A stretch of 64,000 bases of DNA from Pseudomonas syringae KCTC 12500 (GCF_000507185.2 NZ_AYTM02000002.1:3569501-3633500), one strand, 5' to 3'. Numbered from the stretch's first letter, positions 27,001 through 36,022 are shown. Translations and numbers: made by a program. Notes: generated by a model not told the origin, from the sequence alone.

Positions 27001-28790
27001 ATAACCGTCTGAAAACCATCATGAACACGCTGGTTTTTCGTCCGGTCTTCAGAGAACGCGCCTGCAGCATCGCCCAGATAAAGCGTCGCCCGTTTAGGCA
27101 CTTCGTTCGGTTGCGAACCTGTTTTCTGGATCGTCGCATCGGGCGCCCAATTCAGAAAGCTGGCAGCTTCACGACCGGTGACTCTTTCCTGGAAGATGGC
27201 TTCCAGCGCGGCAAAGCGATTGAGGTCTTGATCCGTCACAGTCAGGCCGACGCTGGCCATCAATTGAATGATGAAGTCGCGCCTGCTGATCATGGTTGCT
27301 GTGGGATGGAACGGAACTGCGCTGGCAATCAGCAGCAGCAAACCACGCATCAGCAAATGCCCCAGCTCCACACCTTCGACCATTTCCCATTCGATGTCTA
27401 TCAGGTGCGGCTGGCCTTCGCTATCAAGGATGATGTTCTGTGCAACGGCATCGATATAGTGGCCTGGCAGACGTTCGTCTACATGATCAAGTGCAAGATC
27501 ATGGCCTTCTGATGCAAGCAGCTGTTTGAGGCTGTTTACATACAGTGAAAGATACGGTGTGAAGGTGGCCACGTCCCAGTTGTGAGTTGACGCAGCTTCA
27601 TAGAATTTCAGGCTGAGCAGCGAGCCTTTGGCGTAACCATGAGCGTCCGGCAGAATGAACCGATGCGCATCTTCCGGGCTTTCCGGAACCGGATTGTCAC
27701 TAAGGCGGTGGTAGCGAACCTCGATACCTTCTGGTGTCTCGACGAACACGGTCGCTTTACAATATTCGGCATTGCGCCCCGTGCTGTAGTGGTACGCAAG
27801 GGTATTACCTGGCACTACCTGTTCCGGCTTGCATGAAGCGACGACGAGGAAAGAGTTGGCGAGGTCCATACCCAGATGGTTATCAATGACAACGGGCCAG
27901 GCTCTTTCCAGGTTGAACGTCGTGCTAGCAGGTAGTTGTGGATCTTTACGAGTGTTCTGGCAGGCCAGCGCAGCCGCGTCGAAGTCTTGAGACCTGAAGC
28001 CGCTTTCAGTAATGATCGAGTTCGGAATCTTGTAATCGGGGTAGGGCGATAGGAAGTCCGACGCCATGAACCCTGCGCGGGCAATAAGCGCTTGTAGCTC
28101 TTTACGGCCAAATGTTTTCGGCTGCCGATCTACATATCGTCCTTCGATGCCATACATGGCGACGCCGACATGATCTTCCGGCGCGCCTGCAAAATATTTC
28201 AGGCCGAGCTGATTTTCGATGGCGATAAACAAATGGCCGTCGGGCTTCAGCAGTTTTCGAACGCGATTCAACATGCCGAAGGCTGGGTCGGCATCTGCGC
28301 TGAACATACTGGCGTATTCAAGAACGCCGATGAGTGTTACGACGTCGAACTGCTGATCAAGCTTGAAATCGTCAAAACGTTCGGCCAGTACCGTAACGTT
28401 ATCCAGATCTCTGGTTCTGCTGGAAGCAATCGCGGCGCGGCGCGGGCTACCCTCTAAAGACAGAACCGTGGCGCCTGCTTCGCCGAGGTAACGGCTGATT
28501 GCGCCGCATCCGGCACCTATTTCAAGAATTGATTTGCCTTTGATAAGGCTCTCGAAGGGGCGAAAGATATTTCCACGGCTGGAGGTCAGGTGATAAAGCT
28601 TCGGCCAATCGGTGCAATATTGCGGAAGCTCGCTGGACAGTACTGATACATCCTTCGCCTCACGTACGATTTTTGCCAGTTCGTTCTCGGAGTTATCGCC
28701 ATCGCTGTAGGCGATGCCCTGGTAATCGGAACGCACCCAGACACCTGTGTCCGCATCCAGGTTATAGCCGTATTTATCAAGCTCAAACAT
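24075..28790 (-). CDS. Multidomain methyltransferase / kinase-like / coiled coil / tandem GT2 protein
   Basis: A 1571-residue cytosolic, membrane-side enzyme. Order: SAM methyltransferase (about 85-260; ILEIGAGCGAISRYL, VVTLIGVLEYA); a kinase-like segment with catalytic-loop D447-x4-N452 and metal motif D465-I-E467 (LIDIEWE); a region to about 690; a coiled coil of ten 18-residue repeats (about 737-915) ending DTHIHNLNL; then GT2 domain 1 from about 1037 (ISIIMPVYNPP, MDNDD, YSDEDK) and GT2 domain 2 from about 1298 (PLVSLVIPTRNAHAL, NNDIEV). The first half recalls WbdD, which caps and measures O-antigen chains for Wzm/Wzt export; the second half would build the rhamnan. ATG 28790 overlaps the wzt stop by 8 bases, so the genes are coupled. 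Assignment of the kinase-like part is my inference. Confidence 0.88.
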   Translation of the reverse strand: MFELDKYGYNLDADTGVWVRSDYQGIAYSDGDNSENELAKIVREAKDVSVLSSELPQYCTDWPKLYHLTSSRGNIFRPFESLIKGKSILEIGAGCGAISRYLGEAGATVLSLEGSPRRAAIASSRTRDLDNVTVLAERFDDFKLDQQFDVVTLIGVLEYASMFSADADPAFGMLNRVRKLLKPDGHLFIAIENQLGLKYFAGAPEDHVGVAMYGIEGRYVDRQPKTFGRKELQALIARAGFMASDFLSPYPDYKIPNSIITESGFRSQDFDAAALACQNTRKDPQLPASTTFNLERAWPVVIDNHLGMDLANSFLVVASCKPEQVVPGNTLAYHYSTGRNAEYCKATVFVETPEGIEVRYHRLSDNPVPESPEDAHRFILPDAHGYAKGSLLSLKFYEAASTHNWDVATFTPYLSLYVNSLKQLLASEGHDLALDHVDERLPGHYIDAVAQNIILDSEGQPHLIDIEWEMVEGVELGHLLMRGLLLLIASAVPFHPTATMISRRDFIIQLMASVGLTVTDQDLNRFAALEAIFQERVTGREAASFLNWAPDATIQKTGSQPNEVPKRATLYLGDAAGAFSEDRTKNQRVHDGFQTVIFDVPASARCASLRFDPTNVRQSFSISVIKVYSANSELWAWHDNTHAPLAAAGITAFSSDANGTLFMALNDDPHVMLPADLNMLITGKSFKVQISFTLLTEGQVAERLLQQEEELKQALETTADQNLKEHSALEAIEAANLAEQESHRQALAHIENENLSIQESHRLEVMELDAAHATLQESCRLAVQELEAANAALQESHSQVLATLEAERLAAQEAHQQEREDLEAQNLALQENLRFKLIEVEGERLAALDAHHTAIRELEAENLSLKESHHRALTSLETETLALKQNQRRELTGLESKNLTLLENHRLELEAKDTHIHNLNLNIISMQSSYSWLVTAPLRKVTRTLYRAKSNITSLPMIIRRGGGLLSTAKKAYQVWQVRGLAGVIAQARWAKGDAAQALHGNRHDYVLWVQKYDTLDDAKISRINDDIVGWGDGPVISIIMPVYNPPLELLREAVESVCAQLYPRWELCLADDASTDQGVIDYLTSLSAQDERIKVVFREHNGHISAASNSALEVATGEFVALMDNDDLLPRHALYWVARTIRENPDAGLIYSDEDKISTDGTRSSPHFKSDWNEFLFRSQNMVCHLGAYRRDLVNEVGQFRVGFEGAQDYDLALRCVEKLERNQIIHIPRVLYHWRIHSGSTAMAGDEKPYAALAGVKALDEHLQRQGDVGVAELSSLGMYRVHYKLPASQPLVSLVIPTRNAHALVKQCIDSIKRLTTYTHYEIILIDNGSDEPESLEYFALLDQEENIRVMRDEGPFNYSALNNAAVRIANGELIGLINNDIEVISPEWLSEMVSIALQPGVGAVGARLWYPDDRLQHGGVITGLGGVAGHSHKNLPKGAPGYFCRAELIQELSAVTAACLIIRKSTFEQVGGLEEEHLKIAFNDVDFCLKVKEAGYVNVWTPFAELYHHESATRGLEDTPQKQARFTKEIEYIKSRWPDIQADYAYSPNLTLDYEDFSMAWPPRIIN
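26046..26585 (-). repeat. Ten tandem 54-bp coding repeats (18-residue coiled-coil units)
   Basis: Within the large fusion gene, ten consecutive 18-residue units such as QESHRLEVMELDAAHATL, QESCRLAVQELEAANAAL and QEAHQQEREDLEAQNLAL follow without a gap. Consensus is roughly [QK]E-x-H-x5-ELEAENLAL. An 18-residue period equals five turns at 3.6 residues each, giving a long continuous helix. Confidence 0.88.
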
Positions 28791-30150
28791 CAACAAGTAC
28801 CGGTTCAATTTCCATGGAGGCGCCCAGGTCTATCAAGCCCAGAAGCTTCGGAGTAGGTTCTACGACGAAATGTATCGAATCGTAGCGCCGGTCGTGAGGC
28901 ACGATGTCTTCACTTTGCCGAGAGGCGATACCGATGGAAATGAAGTAATCACCGGTCGCCAGCGCGTTTCTGAATTTCACTCGCGCTTTTGCCTGTTTGC
29001 CAGCGCTGCCTATCAGGCCTGTGCCCTCGCAATCCTGCATGTAAGAGTTAGTGCCATAAACGGTCACACCCTCTTTGGTCTTGATCGTAAAGCCGATAAT
29101 CGGGTTGACCACAGTGCGATTGAATTGCAGGGCCAGATCAAGAACGATTTCCTCGCCTGATTCAACGCTGTTGGGAAACTCCCTACCCGATGCATTCATA
29201 TGGAAGTCGAGCAGTGTTGCAGCTCCATCCCCCCAGCGGTACTCATGGGGGTTGTAACCAGGCCTGCTGGCGTATACGTCTTCATCAAAACGCAGCGCTA
29301 TCTTGTCGGTTTCGACTGGGGCGGTTTCCACTCGTTCTGCTTCGGCGAGGTCCAGGCTCTTGTCGGTGAGAGCGCTCTTTTCACGCCCGAACAGAAGGTC
29401 AGTGTAGCGGTTGATGACCGGGCGTGATTCGCCAATCATTTCGATCCTGCTCTTTTCCAGCAAAATCGCGCGATTACAGTGGGTGACCACTTGTTCGCTG
29501 GAGTGCGTGACCAGCAGGATGCTGGTGCCATTTTCTTTTAGCTGCCTGAGGCGTTCGAAGCACTTGGCCTGGAATCGTGCATCGCCAACGGAAAGTGCCT
29601 CATCCACGACAAGGATTTCCGGATCGACCTGGGCCTGGACTGCAAACGCCAGGCGTACGGCCATGCCGCTCGAGTAGGACTTGACCGGCTGATCGAGGAA
29701 TTCGCCTATGTCGGCAAAGCCGGCGATCGCGTCAAAGCGCTCGTCCACTTCGTCACGCGTCAGCCCAAGCACAGCTGCGTTCAGATAAACGTTTTCGCGG
29801 CCGGTAAACTCGGGGTTGAAGCCAGACCCCAGCTCCAGCAAGGCCGCTACCCGGCCACGTGTGTGAATCTCGCCGACAGTCGGGCTCAATGTTCCGCAGA
29901 TGATCTGCAGCAAGGTTGACTTGCCCGAACCATTACGGCCGACGATACCGACTGTTTCGCCTTTGGCAACATTGAAGCTGACGTCGCGTAGCGCCCAAAA
30001 CTCTTTACCATAGGTGGTAGTGGTTTCCTGCCCCGACCAGCGCTGAAGTCTGGGCACAAGTGCTTGCTTCAAGCGGTCGTGTGGTTTGTCGTACGTGTAA
30101 AAACACTTCGAGACGTTTTGTACGCTGATAACCGGTTGATCAGATGACAT
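28783..30150 (-). CDS. wzt: O-antigen ABC exporter ATP-binding protein with C-terminal domain
   Basis: A 455-residue ATPase subunit that pairs with Wzm to export lipid-linked polysaccharide. Residues 1-245 are the ABC domain: Walker A GRNGSGKST (71-79), signature YSSGM (159-163), Walker B ILVVDEALSVGD (179-190). The extension from about 290 to 450, with beta-rich segments such as RWGDGAATLLDFHMN, is the Wzt C-terminal carbohydrate-binding type; in E. coli O8/O9a this domain recognises a modified chain end before export. ATG 30150 is preceded by AAAGGA at 7 bases and overlaps the wzm stop. The frame upstream to 30213 lies inside wzm and is rejected. Confidence 0.93.
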   Translation of the reverse strand: MSSDQPVISVQNVSKCFYTYDKPHDRLKQALVPRLQRWSGQETTTTYGKEFWALRDVSFNVAKGETVGIVGRNGSGKSTLLQIICGTLSPTVGEIHTRGRVAALLELGSGFNPEFTGRENVYLNAAVLGLTRDEVDERFDAIAGFADIGEFLDQPVKSYSSGMAVRLAFAVQAQVDPEILVVDEALSVGDARFQAKCFERLRQLKENGTSILLVTHSSEQVVTHCNRAILLEKSRIEMIGESRPVINRYTDLLFGREKSALTDKSLDLAEAERVETAPVETDKIALRFDEDVYASRPGYNPHEYRWGDGAATLLDFHMNASGREFPNSVESGEEIVLDLALQFNRTVVNPIIGFTIKTKEGVTVYGTNSYMQDCEGTGLIGSAGKQAKARVKFRNALATGDYFISIGIASRQSEDIVPHDRRYDSIHFVVEPTPKLLGLIDLGASMEIEPVLVDV

Positions 30151-30967
30151 CAGCGAATCCTTTACGTGTTTTTTGGAAAAACCAGAACCCCATGGCAGCA
30201 ATGACCGCGCCAATCACAATGGCGATACCCAGGCTGTCCCAGTGAGGGAGGTTGCCGAACAGCAGTACGCTACGGCTCTCTTCGATAATGTAGGTAAGCG
30301 GGTTCATCTGCAGCCAAGGGCGATAGACCTCAGGAAGCGCCGCCACCGGGTAAAGAACCGGCGACAGAAACAGCAGGACAGTGGTCAGAACCGTAATGAC
30401 ATGGCCGACATCGCGTAAGTAAACGCCCAGGGATGCGAGAAACCAGCTGATACCCAGTGTGCCCAAAATCAGCGGCACCAGAATCAGCGGGAACAACAGC
30501 GCCGTCCAGAAAAGCGTATGCGAGATCAGCAGTTGTGCGATCACCAGCACTATCAGGCTGATGCAACTGTGGAAGAGCGCCGAACCCAAGGTGATAACCG
30601 GCAGAATTTCCAGAGGAAACACCACCTTCTTGACGTAGTTGCTGTTACTCATCACCAAAGAAGGTGCTCTGTTGGCACACTCTGCAAACAAGCCATGCAC
30701 GATCATCCCGACGAACAGCAGAATAGCGAAGCCGCCTTTGCCAGTGTCGACTCCGACCCAACGCGCGCTGAAGATTTCAGAGAACACGAAGGTATATACC
30801 GCCAGCATCAACACCGGGTTGAAGAATGACCACGCCAGGCCCATCACCGAGCCACGGTAGCGCCCGATGACTTCTCGCTTGGTCATTTGCGAGATCAATG
30901 AGCGATTGGTCCACAGGCTGCTGACGAGCCGCAAAGGGCCCGCCGAGGGGGTTTTATGAGGGTTCAT
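30140..30967 (-). CDS. wzm: O-antigen ABC exporter permease
   Basis: A 275-residue ABC-2 type inner-membrane permease with six predicted helices and the usual N-terminal amphipathic start (SQMTKREVIGRYRGSVMGLAWSFFNPVLMLAVYTFVFS). Two copies with two Wzt form the channel that carries completed undecaprenyl-linked O-antigen across the inner membrane. It overlaps rmlC by one base and wzt by eleven, so the three genes form one transcript. Confidence 0.95.
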   Translation of the reverse strand: MNPHKTPSAGPLRLVSSLWTNRSLISQMTKREVIGRYRGSVMGLAWSFFNPVLMLAVYTFVFSEIFSARWVGVDTGKGGFAILLFVGMIVHGLFAECANRAPSLVMSNSNYVKKVVFPLEILPVITLGSALFHSCISLIVLVIAQLLISHTLFWTALLFPLILVPLILGTLGISWFLASLGVYLRDVGHVITVLTTVLLFLSPVLYPVAALPEVYRPWLQMNPLTYIIEESRSVLLFGNLPHWDSLGIAIVIGAVIAAMGFWFFQKTRKGFADVI

Positions 30968-31512
30968 TAAGCGAACACCTCGGCGTCTTCGAATACGACG
31001 GCTTTCTGATCTTTGGCAGACAGGGAAGGTGCTTCGCCGAATGGCCAGTCGATGCCCACGGTGGCGTCGTTCCAGGCAAGGCTGCGTTCATGTTCCGGCG
31101 CCCAGTAATCGGTGGTCTTGTAAAGGAACTCGGCGCTTTCGGACAGAACAACGAAGCCGTGCGCAAAGCCTTCCGGAATCCACAGTTGTTTTTTGTTTTC
31201 GGCGGTGAGATGCAGTCCCACCCATTTGCCGAAGGTCGGGGAGCTCTTGCGCAGGTCGACCGCAACGTCAAAGACTTCTCCGACGGTGACTCGGACAAGC
31301 TTGCCCTGTGGCTGTTGAATTTGGTAATGCAAACCGCGAAGAACGCCTTTCACCGAACGCGAGTGGTTGTCCTGAACGAACGTTACAGGCCGTCCAACGA
31401 CCTCTTCGAATGCCTTCTGGTTGAAGCTTTCAAAGAAAAAACCGCGATCGTCGCCGAAGGTCTTGGGCTCGAATACGATGACGTCTGGAATGGCGAGGCG
31501 TGTTGCATTCAT
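30967..31512 (-). CDS. rmlC: dTDP-4-dehydrorhamnose 3,5-epimerase
   Basis: A 181-residue cupin epimerase, the third enzyme of dTDP-L-rhamnose synthesis, converting dTDP-4-keto-6-deoxy-D-glucose to dTDP-4-keto-L-rhamnose. Visible landmarks are FFFESFNQKAFEE, FVQDNHSRSVKGVLRGLHYQ with the catalytic His, the DLRKSSPTFGKW stretch with the conserved Asp, and IPEGFAHGF. It is separated from rmlBDA by a GT2 gene and a 691-base gap, an arrangement unlike the usual rmlBDAC cluster, and starts the wzm-wzt run. Confidence 0.95.
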   Translation of the reverse strand: MNATRLAIPDVIVFEPKTFGDDRGFFFESFNQKAFEEVVGRPVTFVQDNHSRSVKGVLRGLHYQIQQPQGKLVRVTVGEVFDVAVDLRKSSPTFGKWVGLHLTAENKKQLWIPEGFAHGFVVLSESAEFLYKTTDYWAPEHERSLAWNDATVGIDWPFGEAPSLSAKDQKAVVFEDAEVFA

Positions 31513-32203
31513 AGGTAACGTATCTCCGGGATGCTCATCAGGGTCTGCTCATAAGGCCCTGGCTGGGGCAGGCGTGTGTTGAAAAAAGCCTGCGCCATGG
31601 AATTTGATTGCGCCATTAAAACGCGTTTTACGATATCGAGGCTCATGGGCGTCGGGTGCCCCATAGGCTGTCCACCTGGGCGGAAAATGTCTGCGCTGGA
31701 TAAGGGGGTAGTTCTGTTATGACTGTGGGGCGCGGGGCATGCATCGTCTATTTGTAGTTTTCCGACGTAGGTTCCGACGATGAGCAACACAAGGTCTTCA
31801 TTGCAGGACGGTTTTACGAATTGAAGCGCGTCCGGTATCTGAGCTCATGGCCGTATGGGTGACTCGAGCCTTGTCATCCTTGGTTGGGCGGTACAAGTGA
31901 CCCCACCTTCCGAGGCTGGTTCCGCTCACCCCGGTTACACCGGCTTCTTTGCGCTTTTGATACCGAAAACAAAGGCCTGCACATTAACATAAGCCACCGC
32001 CGGAGAACATTCGGCGCCCTGCGAAATTAAGCGGTTTCGGTACTGTGACCGATGCCCGGCCATGCGGCGGCTAAAGTTCTCTGTGGCTTTGGGCGCAGAT
32101 GTTGGAAACCCGTATTTTCAGAAGGTTGCGATGCCTGAACATCGGTTTAATCAGGCAGCATCGCTGTGGCTGGGCCAGAAGGGCGCGAGTGGCTATCTGG
32201 CAG
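31513..32203. promoter_or_regulatory. Long intergenic region upstream of rmlC-wzm-wzt
   Basis: No gene is recognisable in these 691 bases, and a 93-codon minus-strand frame at 31509-31790 has no credible product. The region probably carries the promoter of the rmlC-wzm-wzt run. A 14-bp perfect palindrome, TAAAACGCGTTTTA, is at 31615-31628, about 103 bases upstream of rmlC. I looked for the ops element of RfaH (GGCGGTAGC) on both strands and did not find it. Confidence 0.4.
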
Positions 32204-33115
32204 TCAACGCTTGCTTAGCATTGCTGTAAGGCAGGCAATAATGAAGAAGATCTTGTCTCTCGGTCTCCTGCGGCATTGCGGTGCCTTGAACGCGAGCTTC
32301 AGGAACGACAGCCGCGTACTCACGTGTTTCCCCGCAGGATGCAGTTGGCTGTCTCCGATCAACCGGCCAATCAGCACTACCTGCCCGGCCCACCAACCGT
32401 CAGCAATCTTTTTCAGTCGACTGATGAGTGAGGCAAGCCCGGTGTTGGCGCCAACCTGATTGTTGGCGTGTTGACGGTAGTCCATGCCGGGAACCGGATC
32501 GATAAGCCATCGGAAGCCGTGACTGCGAGCAAATGCGTAACAGTACCAGTCGTGCAGGCTGACGGCCTGAGCTGCATCCCAGTGGGAAAGGAGGGATGAC
32601 TTGAAGGCATCTGCAAGCCGGCGATTCATCACATAGGTGCAGCCTGGGCCTGCAGCTTCGAACAGATAGTCCCACTGGACCTGAGGCTGAGCCTTGTCCA
32701 GCAGGACACGCTGACCATCCGGCCAGAATGCGGTGACATTGCTGGAATAGGCATCATGATGACCCGGCGCCAAAGCCGCTACGGCGCGCTGAAGCTTGTC
32801 CGGATGCCAGATATCATCCTGATCTGAGAACGCTACGTAATCGAATGTCGAGAAATCGACATCCCGGATCAAGCGAAAGAAGTTGCGTGACGCTCCGCCA
32901 AATTGTCCGGCAGGCGGTAGCAGGGTGATATTCGCATGACGCTGCGCGTAGTCAGCACACCATGCTTCAGTGCCGTCCGTGGAGGTATCGACACTGATGA
33001 ACACGCTGACGCAGACGTTTGTCTGCGTCAGGATTGAATCAAGTTGCGCCTCTATCCACGCCATACCGTTATAGGCTGCCAACAGCACGGCTACCTTGGG
33101 AAAAACAGATGACAT
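32204..33115 (-). CDS. Glycosyltransferase family 2, rhamnosyltransferase-like
   Basis: A 303-residue GT2 enzyme with VAVLLAAYNGMAWIEAQLDS, VDTSTDGTEAW, and the FSDQDDIWHPDKL motif shared with RfbF/RfbG-type rhamnosyltransferases, followed by LHDWYCY and DYRQHANNQVG. Probably it transfers L-rhamnose from dTDP-L-Rha, as it directly follows rmlA (41-base gap), perhaps as an initiating or adaptor transferase before the large tandem GT2 protein (inference). It belongs to the same subfamily as the gene at 12141 and its pseudogene but is clearly diverged from both. Confidence 0.87.
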   Translation of the reverse strand: MSSVFPKVAVLLAAYNGMAWIEAQLDSILTQTNVCVSVFISVDTSTDGTEAWCADYAQRHANITLLPPAGQFGGASRNFFRLIRDVDFSTFDYVAFSDQDDIWHPDKLQRAVAALAPGHHDAYSSNVTAFWPDGQRVLLDKAQPQVQWDYLFEAAGPGCTYVMNRRLADAFKSSLLSHWDAAQAVSLHDWYCYAFARSHGFRWLIDPVPGMDYRQHANNQVGANTGLASLISRLKKIADGWWAGQVVLIGRLIGDSQLHPAGKHVSTRLSFLKLAFKAPQCRRRPRDKIFFIIACLTAMLSKR

Positions 33116-33156
33116 ACTGTTCGCAGCCTTGCGGTATGGGATAGAGGTTTGCAGTC

Positions 33157-34047
33157 TTAGAACGAGCCCAGATCCAGCAGCTTCTGCAGATACTGGCCGT
33201 AGCCGGTCTTCTTCAGCTTCTTAGCCTGTTCACCCAACTGAGCGGCGGTGATCCAGCCGTTGGTGTAGGCGATCTCTTCCAGGCAGGCAACTTTCCAGCC
33301 CTGACGCTGCTCGATGGTGTGCACGAAATGGCTCGCTTCCAGCAGCGACTCATGAGTGCCCGTGTCCAGCCACGCAAAGCCACGACCGAGAATTTCTACG
33401 GTCAGGCTCTTCTGCTCGAGGTAAGCACGGTTTACATCAGTGATTTCCAGCTCGCCGCGCTCGGAAGGCTTGATATTCTTCGCGATTTCGACGACCTGAT
33501 TGTCGTAGAAGTACAGGCCGGTGACTGCATAGCTCGACTTCGGTGCTTCAGGCTTCTCTTCGATGCTCAAGGCGCGGCCGGTTTCGTCGAACTCGACAAC
33601 GCCAAATCGCTCAGGATCGGAAACGTGGTAACCGAAGACGGTCGCACCGTGGGTCTGCTGGCTGGCCGAGCGCAGGTTGTCGGAGAAGTGCTGACCGTAA
33701 AAGATGTTGTCGCCCAGAATCAGGCAGCAAGGATCTTCACCGATGAACTCTTCGCCGATGATGAACGCCTGTGCCAGACCGTCAGGTGTAGGTTGTTCAG
33801 CATAAGTCAGCTGAATACCGTACTGGCTGCCATCGCCCAACAGCTTACGGAAGCTTGGCAAGTCTTCTGGTGTCGAGATGATCAGGACTTCACGCATCCC
33901 CGCCAGCATCAGCACTGAAAGAGGGTAAAAAATCATCGGCTTGTCGTAGATAGGCAGCATCTGCTTGGATACGCCAAGGGTGAGCGGGTGCAGACGAGTG
34001 CCCGAGCCGCCGGCCAGGATGATGCCTTTACGATTAATGGTGGTCAT
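33157..34047 (-). CDS. rmlA: Glucose-1-phosphate thymidylyltransferase
   Basis: A 296-residue nucleotidyltransferase making dTDP-glucose from dTTP and glucose-1-phosphate, the first step of the pathway that feeds both L-rhamnose and the 3-acetamido sugar of this locus. It has the signature [42 protein letters not shown] with the metal Asp, and [10 protein letters not shown]. Length is standard. It overlaps rmlD by 4 bases. Confidence 0.97.
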   Translation of the reverse strand: MTTINRKGIILAGGSGTRLHPLTLGVSKQMLPIYDKPMIFYPLSVLMLAGMREVLIISTPEDLPSFRKLLGDGSQYGIQLTYAEQPTPDGLAQAFIIGEEFIGEDPCCLILGDNIFYGQHFSDNLRSASQQTHGATVFGYHVSDPERFGVVEFDETGRALSIEEKPEAPKSSYAVTGLYFYDNQVVEIAKNIKPSERGELEITDVNRAYLEQKSLTVEILGRGFAWLDTGTHESLLEASHFVHTIEQRQGWKVACLEEIAYTNGWITAAQLGEQAKKLKKTGYGQYLQKLLDLGSF

Positions 34048-34952
34048 TTGTTCAAGGTTTCCATGAGCATTCGGGCTACACCACTTTGCCAGTCAGGCAG
34101 GTGCAGAGAAAAATTGTGGCGCAGCTTTTCTGTGTTCAGACGCGAATTCAGAGGGCGTTGCGCGGGTGTAGGGTATTCGATCGTGCCGATGGGATTGATC
34201 GTTTCTACCGCCAGGGGTTCCCCGTTGGCGCGGGCGAAATCAATCACATACTGCGCGTAGGCATGCCATGACACTTCGCCGGCCGGTGCCAGGTTGTAAA
34301 TGCCACACAACTCCGGCTTCGCCAGCGTTTGAAGCAGGGCAGCCGTCGCTATGTCGGCCAGCAGCTCCGCACCTGTAGGCGCTCCAATCTGATCGGCGAT
34401 CACATTGAGCGTCGGGCGATCTTTTGCGAGGCGCAACATGGTTTTGGCAAAGTTGTTGCCCCGTGCCGCATAAACCCAGCTGGTACGGAAGATCAGGTGC
34501 TTGCAGCCTGAGGCAGCGATAAGTTGCTCGCCTTCAAGTTTGGTTGCGCCGTAATAGTTGACCGGCGACACGGCATCGCTTTCTTTCCATGCGGTGTTGC
34601 CCGAACCGTCGAACACATAGTCGGTCGAGTAATGAACCAATAGCGCGTCCAGCGTGCGCGCTTCTTCTGCAAGGACCTGGCTGGCCAGGGCATTGACCCT
34701 GTGCGCGAGCTCACGCTCGGTTTCGGCCTTGTCGACAGCGGTATAGGCTGCGGCGTTGACGATAACCTGAGGTTTCACGCTGCGAATGGTATTGCGCAGG
34801 CTTTCCAGGTCAGACAGATCGCCACAAAGGTCGCCATAGGCTGTTGATACGTTATGGCGGTCAAGAGCCACTACTTCGCCCAATACCGCGAGCGAGCGCT
34901 GCAGCTCCCAACCTACCTGGCCGTTTTTGCCCAGCAGAAGAATTTTCATCAT
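34044..34952 (-). CDS. rmlD: dTDP-4-dehydrorhamnose reductase
   Basis: A 302-residue extended-SDR enzyme that reduces dTDP-4-keto-L-rhamnose to dTDP-L-rhamnose with NAD(P)H. Motifs are [15 protein letters not shown] (cofactor loop), [13 protein letters not shown], the catalytic STDYVFDG and YGATKLEGE, and FRTSWVY. It overlaps both rmlB and rmlA by 4 bases, showing a tightly coupled operon. Confidence 0.97.
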   Translation of the reverse strand: MMKILLLGKNGQVGWELQRSLAVLGEVVALDRHNVSTAYGDLCGDLSDLESLRNTIRSVKPQVIVNAAAYTAVDKAETERELAHRVNALASQVLAEEARTLDALLVHYSTDYVFDGSGNTAWKESDAVSPVNYYGATKLEGEQLIAASGCKHLIFRTSWVYAARGNNFAKTMLRLAKDRPTLNVIADQIGAPTGAELLADIATAALLQTLAKPELCGIYNLAPAGEVSWHAYAQYVIDFARANGEPLAVETINPIGTIEYPTPAQRPLNSRLNTEKLRHNFSLHLPDWQSGVARMLMETLNK

Positions 34953-36022
34953 TTATCGGCGCGCGCTGTGTAGTTCTTGTCGATCCATTGCTGGTAGCTT
35001 CCGCTCTTGACGTGAGCAACCCATTCCGGGTTATCGAGATACCATTGCACGGTCTTGCGGATGCCGGATTCGAAGCTTTCTTCCGGTACCCAGCCCAGTT
35101 CGCGCTGAATCTTGCTGGCATCGATAGCGTAGCGCAGGTCATGGCCCGGGCGGTCCTGCACATAAGTGATCAGGCTGGCATGCGGGCGATGGGCTGAATC
35201 CGGACGCAGTTGGTCCAGCAGGGCGCAGACAGTGTTGACCACTTCGAGGTTCTGCTTCTCGTTGTGACCACCGATGTTATAGGTCTCGCCGATCTCGCCT
35301 TCGGTGACGACTTTGTACAATGCGCGGGCGTGGTCTTCTACGTAGAGCCAGTCACGAACCTGATCGCCTTTGCCGTAGATAGGCAGCGGTTTGCCTTCCA
35401 GTGCATTGAGAATGATCAGCGGGATCAGCTTCTCGGGGAAGTGGCACGGGCCGTAATTGTTGGAGCAGTTGGTTACCAGCGTGGGCAAGCCGTAAGTGCG
35501 GCTCCAGGCGCGTACCAGGTGGTCAGAGCTGGCCTTGCTGGCCGAGTAGGGTGAGCTTGGCTGGTAAGGGGTTGTCTCGGTGAAGAGATCTTCCGGACCT
35601 TCCAGATCGCCGTACACTTCATCGGTGGAAATATGATGAAAGCGGAAGTTGGCCTTGCGTGTTTCGTCCAGTTGGCTCCAGTAGCCACGCGCAGCTTCAA
35701 GCAGCGTATAGGTGCCGATGATGTTGGTCTGGATAAACTCCGAAGGGCCGGTGATCGAGCGATCGACATGCGATTCAGCTGCCAGGTGCATGACGGCATC
35801 GGGCTGATGTTCTTTGAACACCCGATCCACGTCCTCACGGTTGCAGATATCGACATGCTCAAATGCGTAGCGATCGCTTTGATCGGCCGACTGCAGTGAC
35901 TCAAGGTTGCCTGCATAGGTCAGCTTGTCGACGTTAACGACGGAATCGGTTGTGTTGGCAATGATGTGCCGGATGACCGCCGAACCGATGAAGCCTGCAC
36001 CGCCTGTTACTAAGATCTTCAA
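34949..36022 (-). CDS. rmlB: dTDP-glucose 4,6-dehydratase
   Basis: A 357-residue extended-SDR dehydratase producing dTDP-4-keto-6-deoxy-D-glucose, the branch point to L-rhamnose (RmlC/D) and to Fuc3NAc/Qui3NAc (19132-22119 genes). It shows [17 protein letters not shown] at the N-terminus, [25 protein letters not shown], the catalytic [11 protein letters not shown], and [15 protein letters not shown]. No ATG precedes the Rossmann loop at the right distance; I start at TTG 36022, which gives the standard length, with AAGG about 11 bases upstream. A TTG at 36052 is an alternative. Confidence 0.95.
   Translation of the reverse strand: MKILVTGGAGFIGSAVIRHIIANTTDSVVNVDKLTYAGNLESLQSADQSDRYAFEHVDICNREDVDRVFKEHQPDAVMHLAAESHVDRSITGPSEFIQTNIIGTYTLLEAARGYWSQLDETRKANFRFHHISTDEVYGDLEGPEDLFTETTPYQPSSPYSASKASSDHLVRAWSRTYGLPTLVTNCSNNYGPCHFPEKLIPLIILNALEGKPLPIYGKGDQVRDWLYVEDHARALYKVVTEGEIGETYNIGGHNEKQNLEVVNTVCALLDQLRPDSAHRPHASLITYVQDRPGHDLRYAIDASKIQRELGWVPEESFESGIRKTVQWYLDNPEWVAHVKSGSYQQWIDKNYTARADK

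Noticed and set aside
32905..32925. Partial resemblance to the ops element (GGCGGTAGC) in the GT2 gene
   Set aside because: It lies inside a coding sequence on the strand opposite to transcription and lacks the rest of the JUMPstart sequence.
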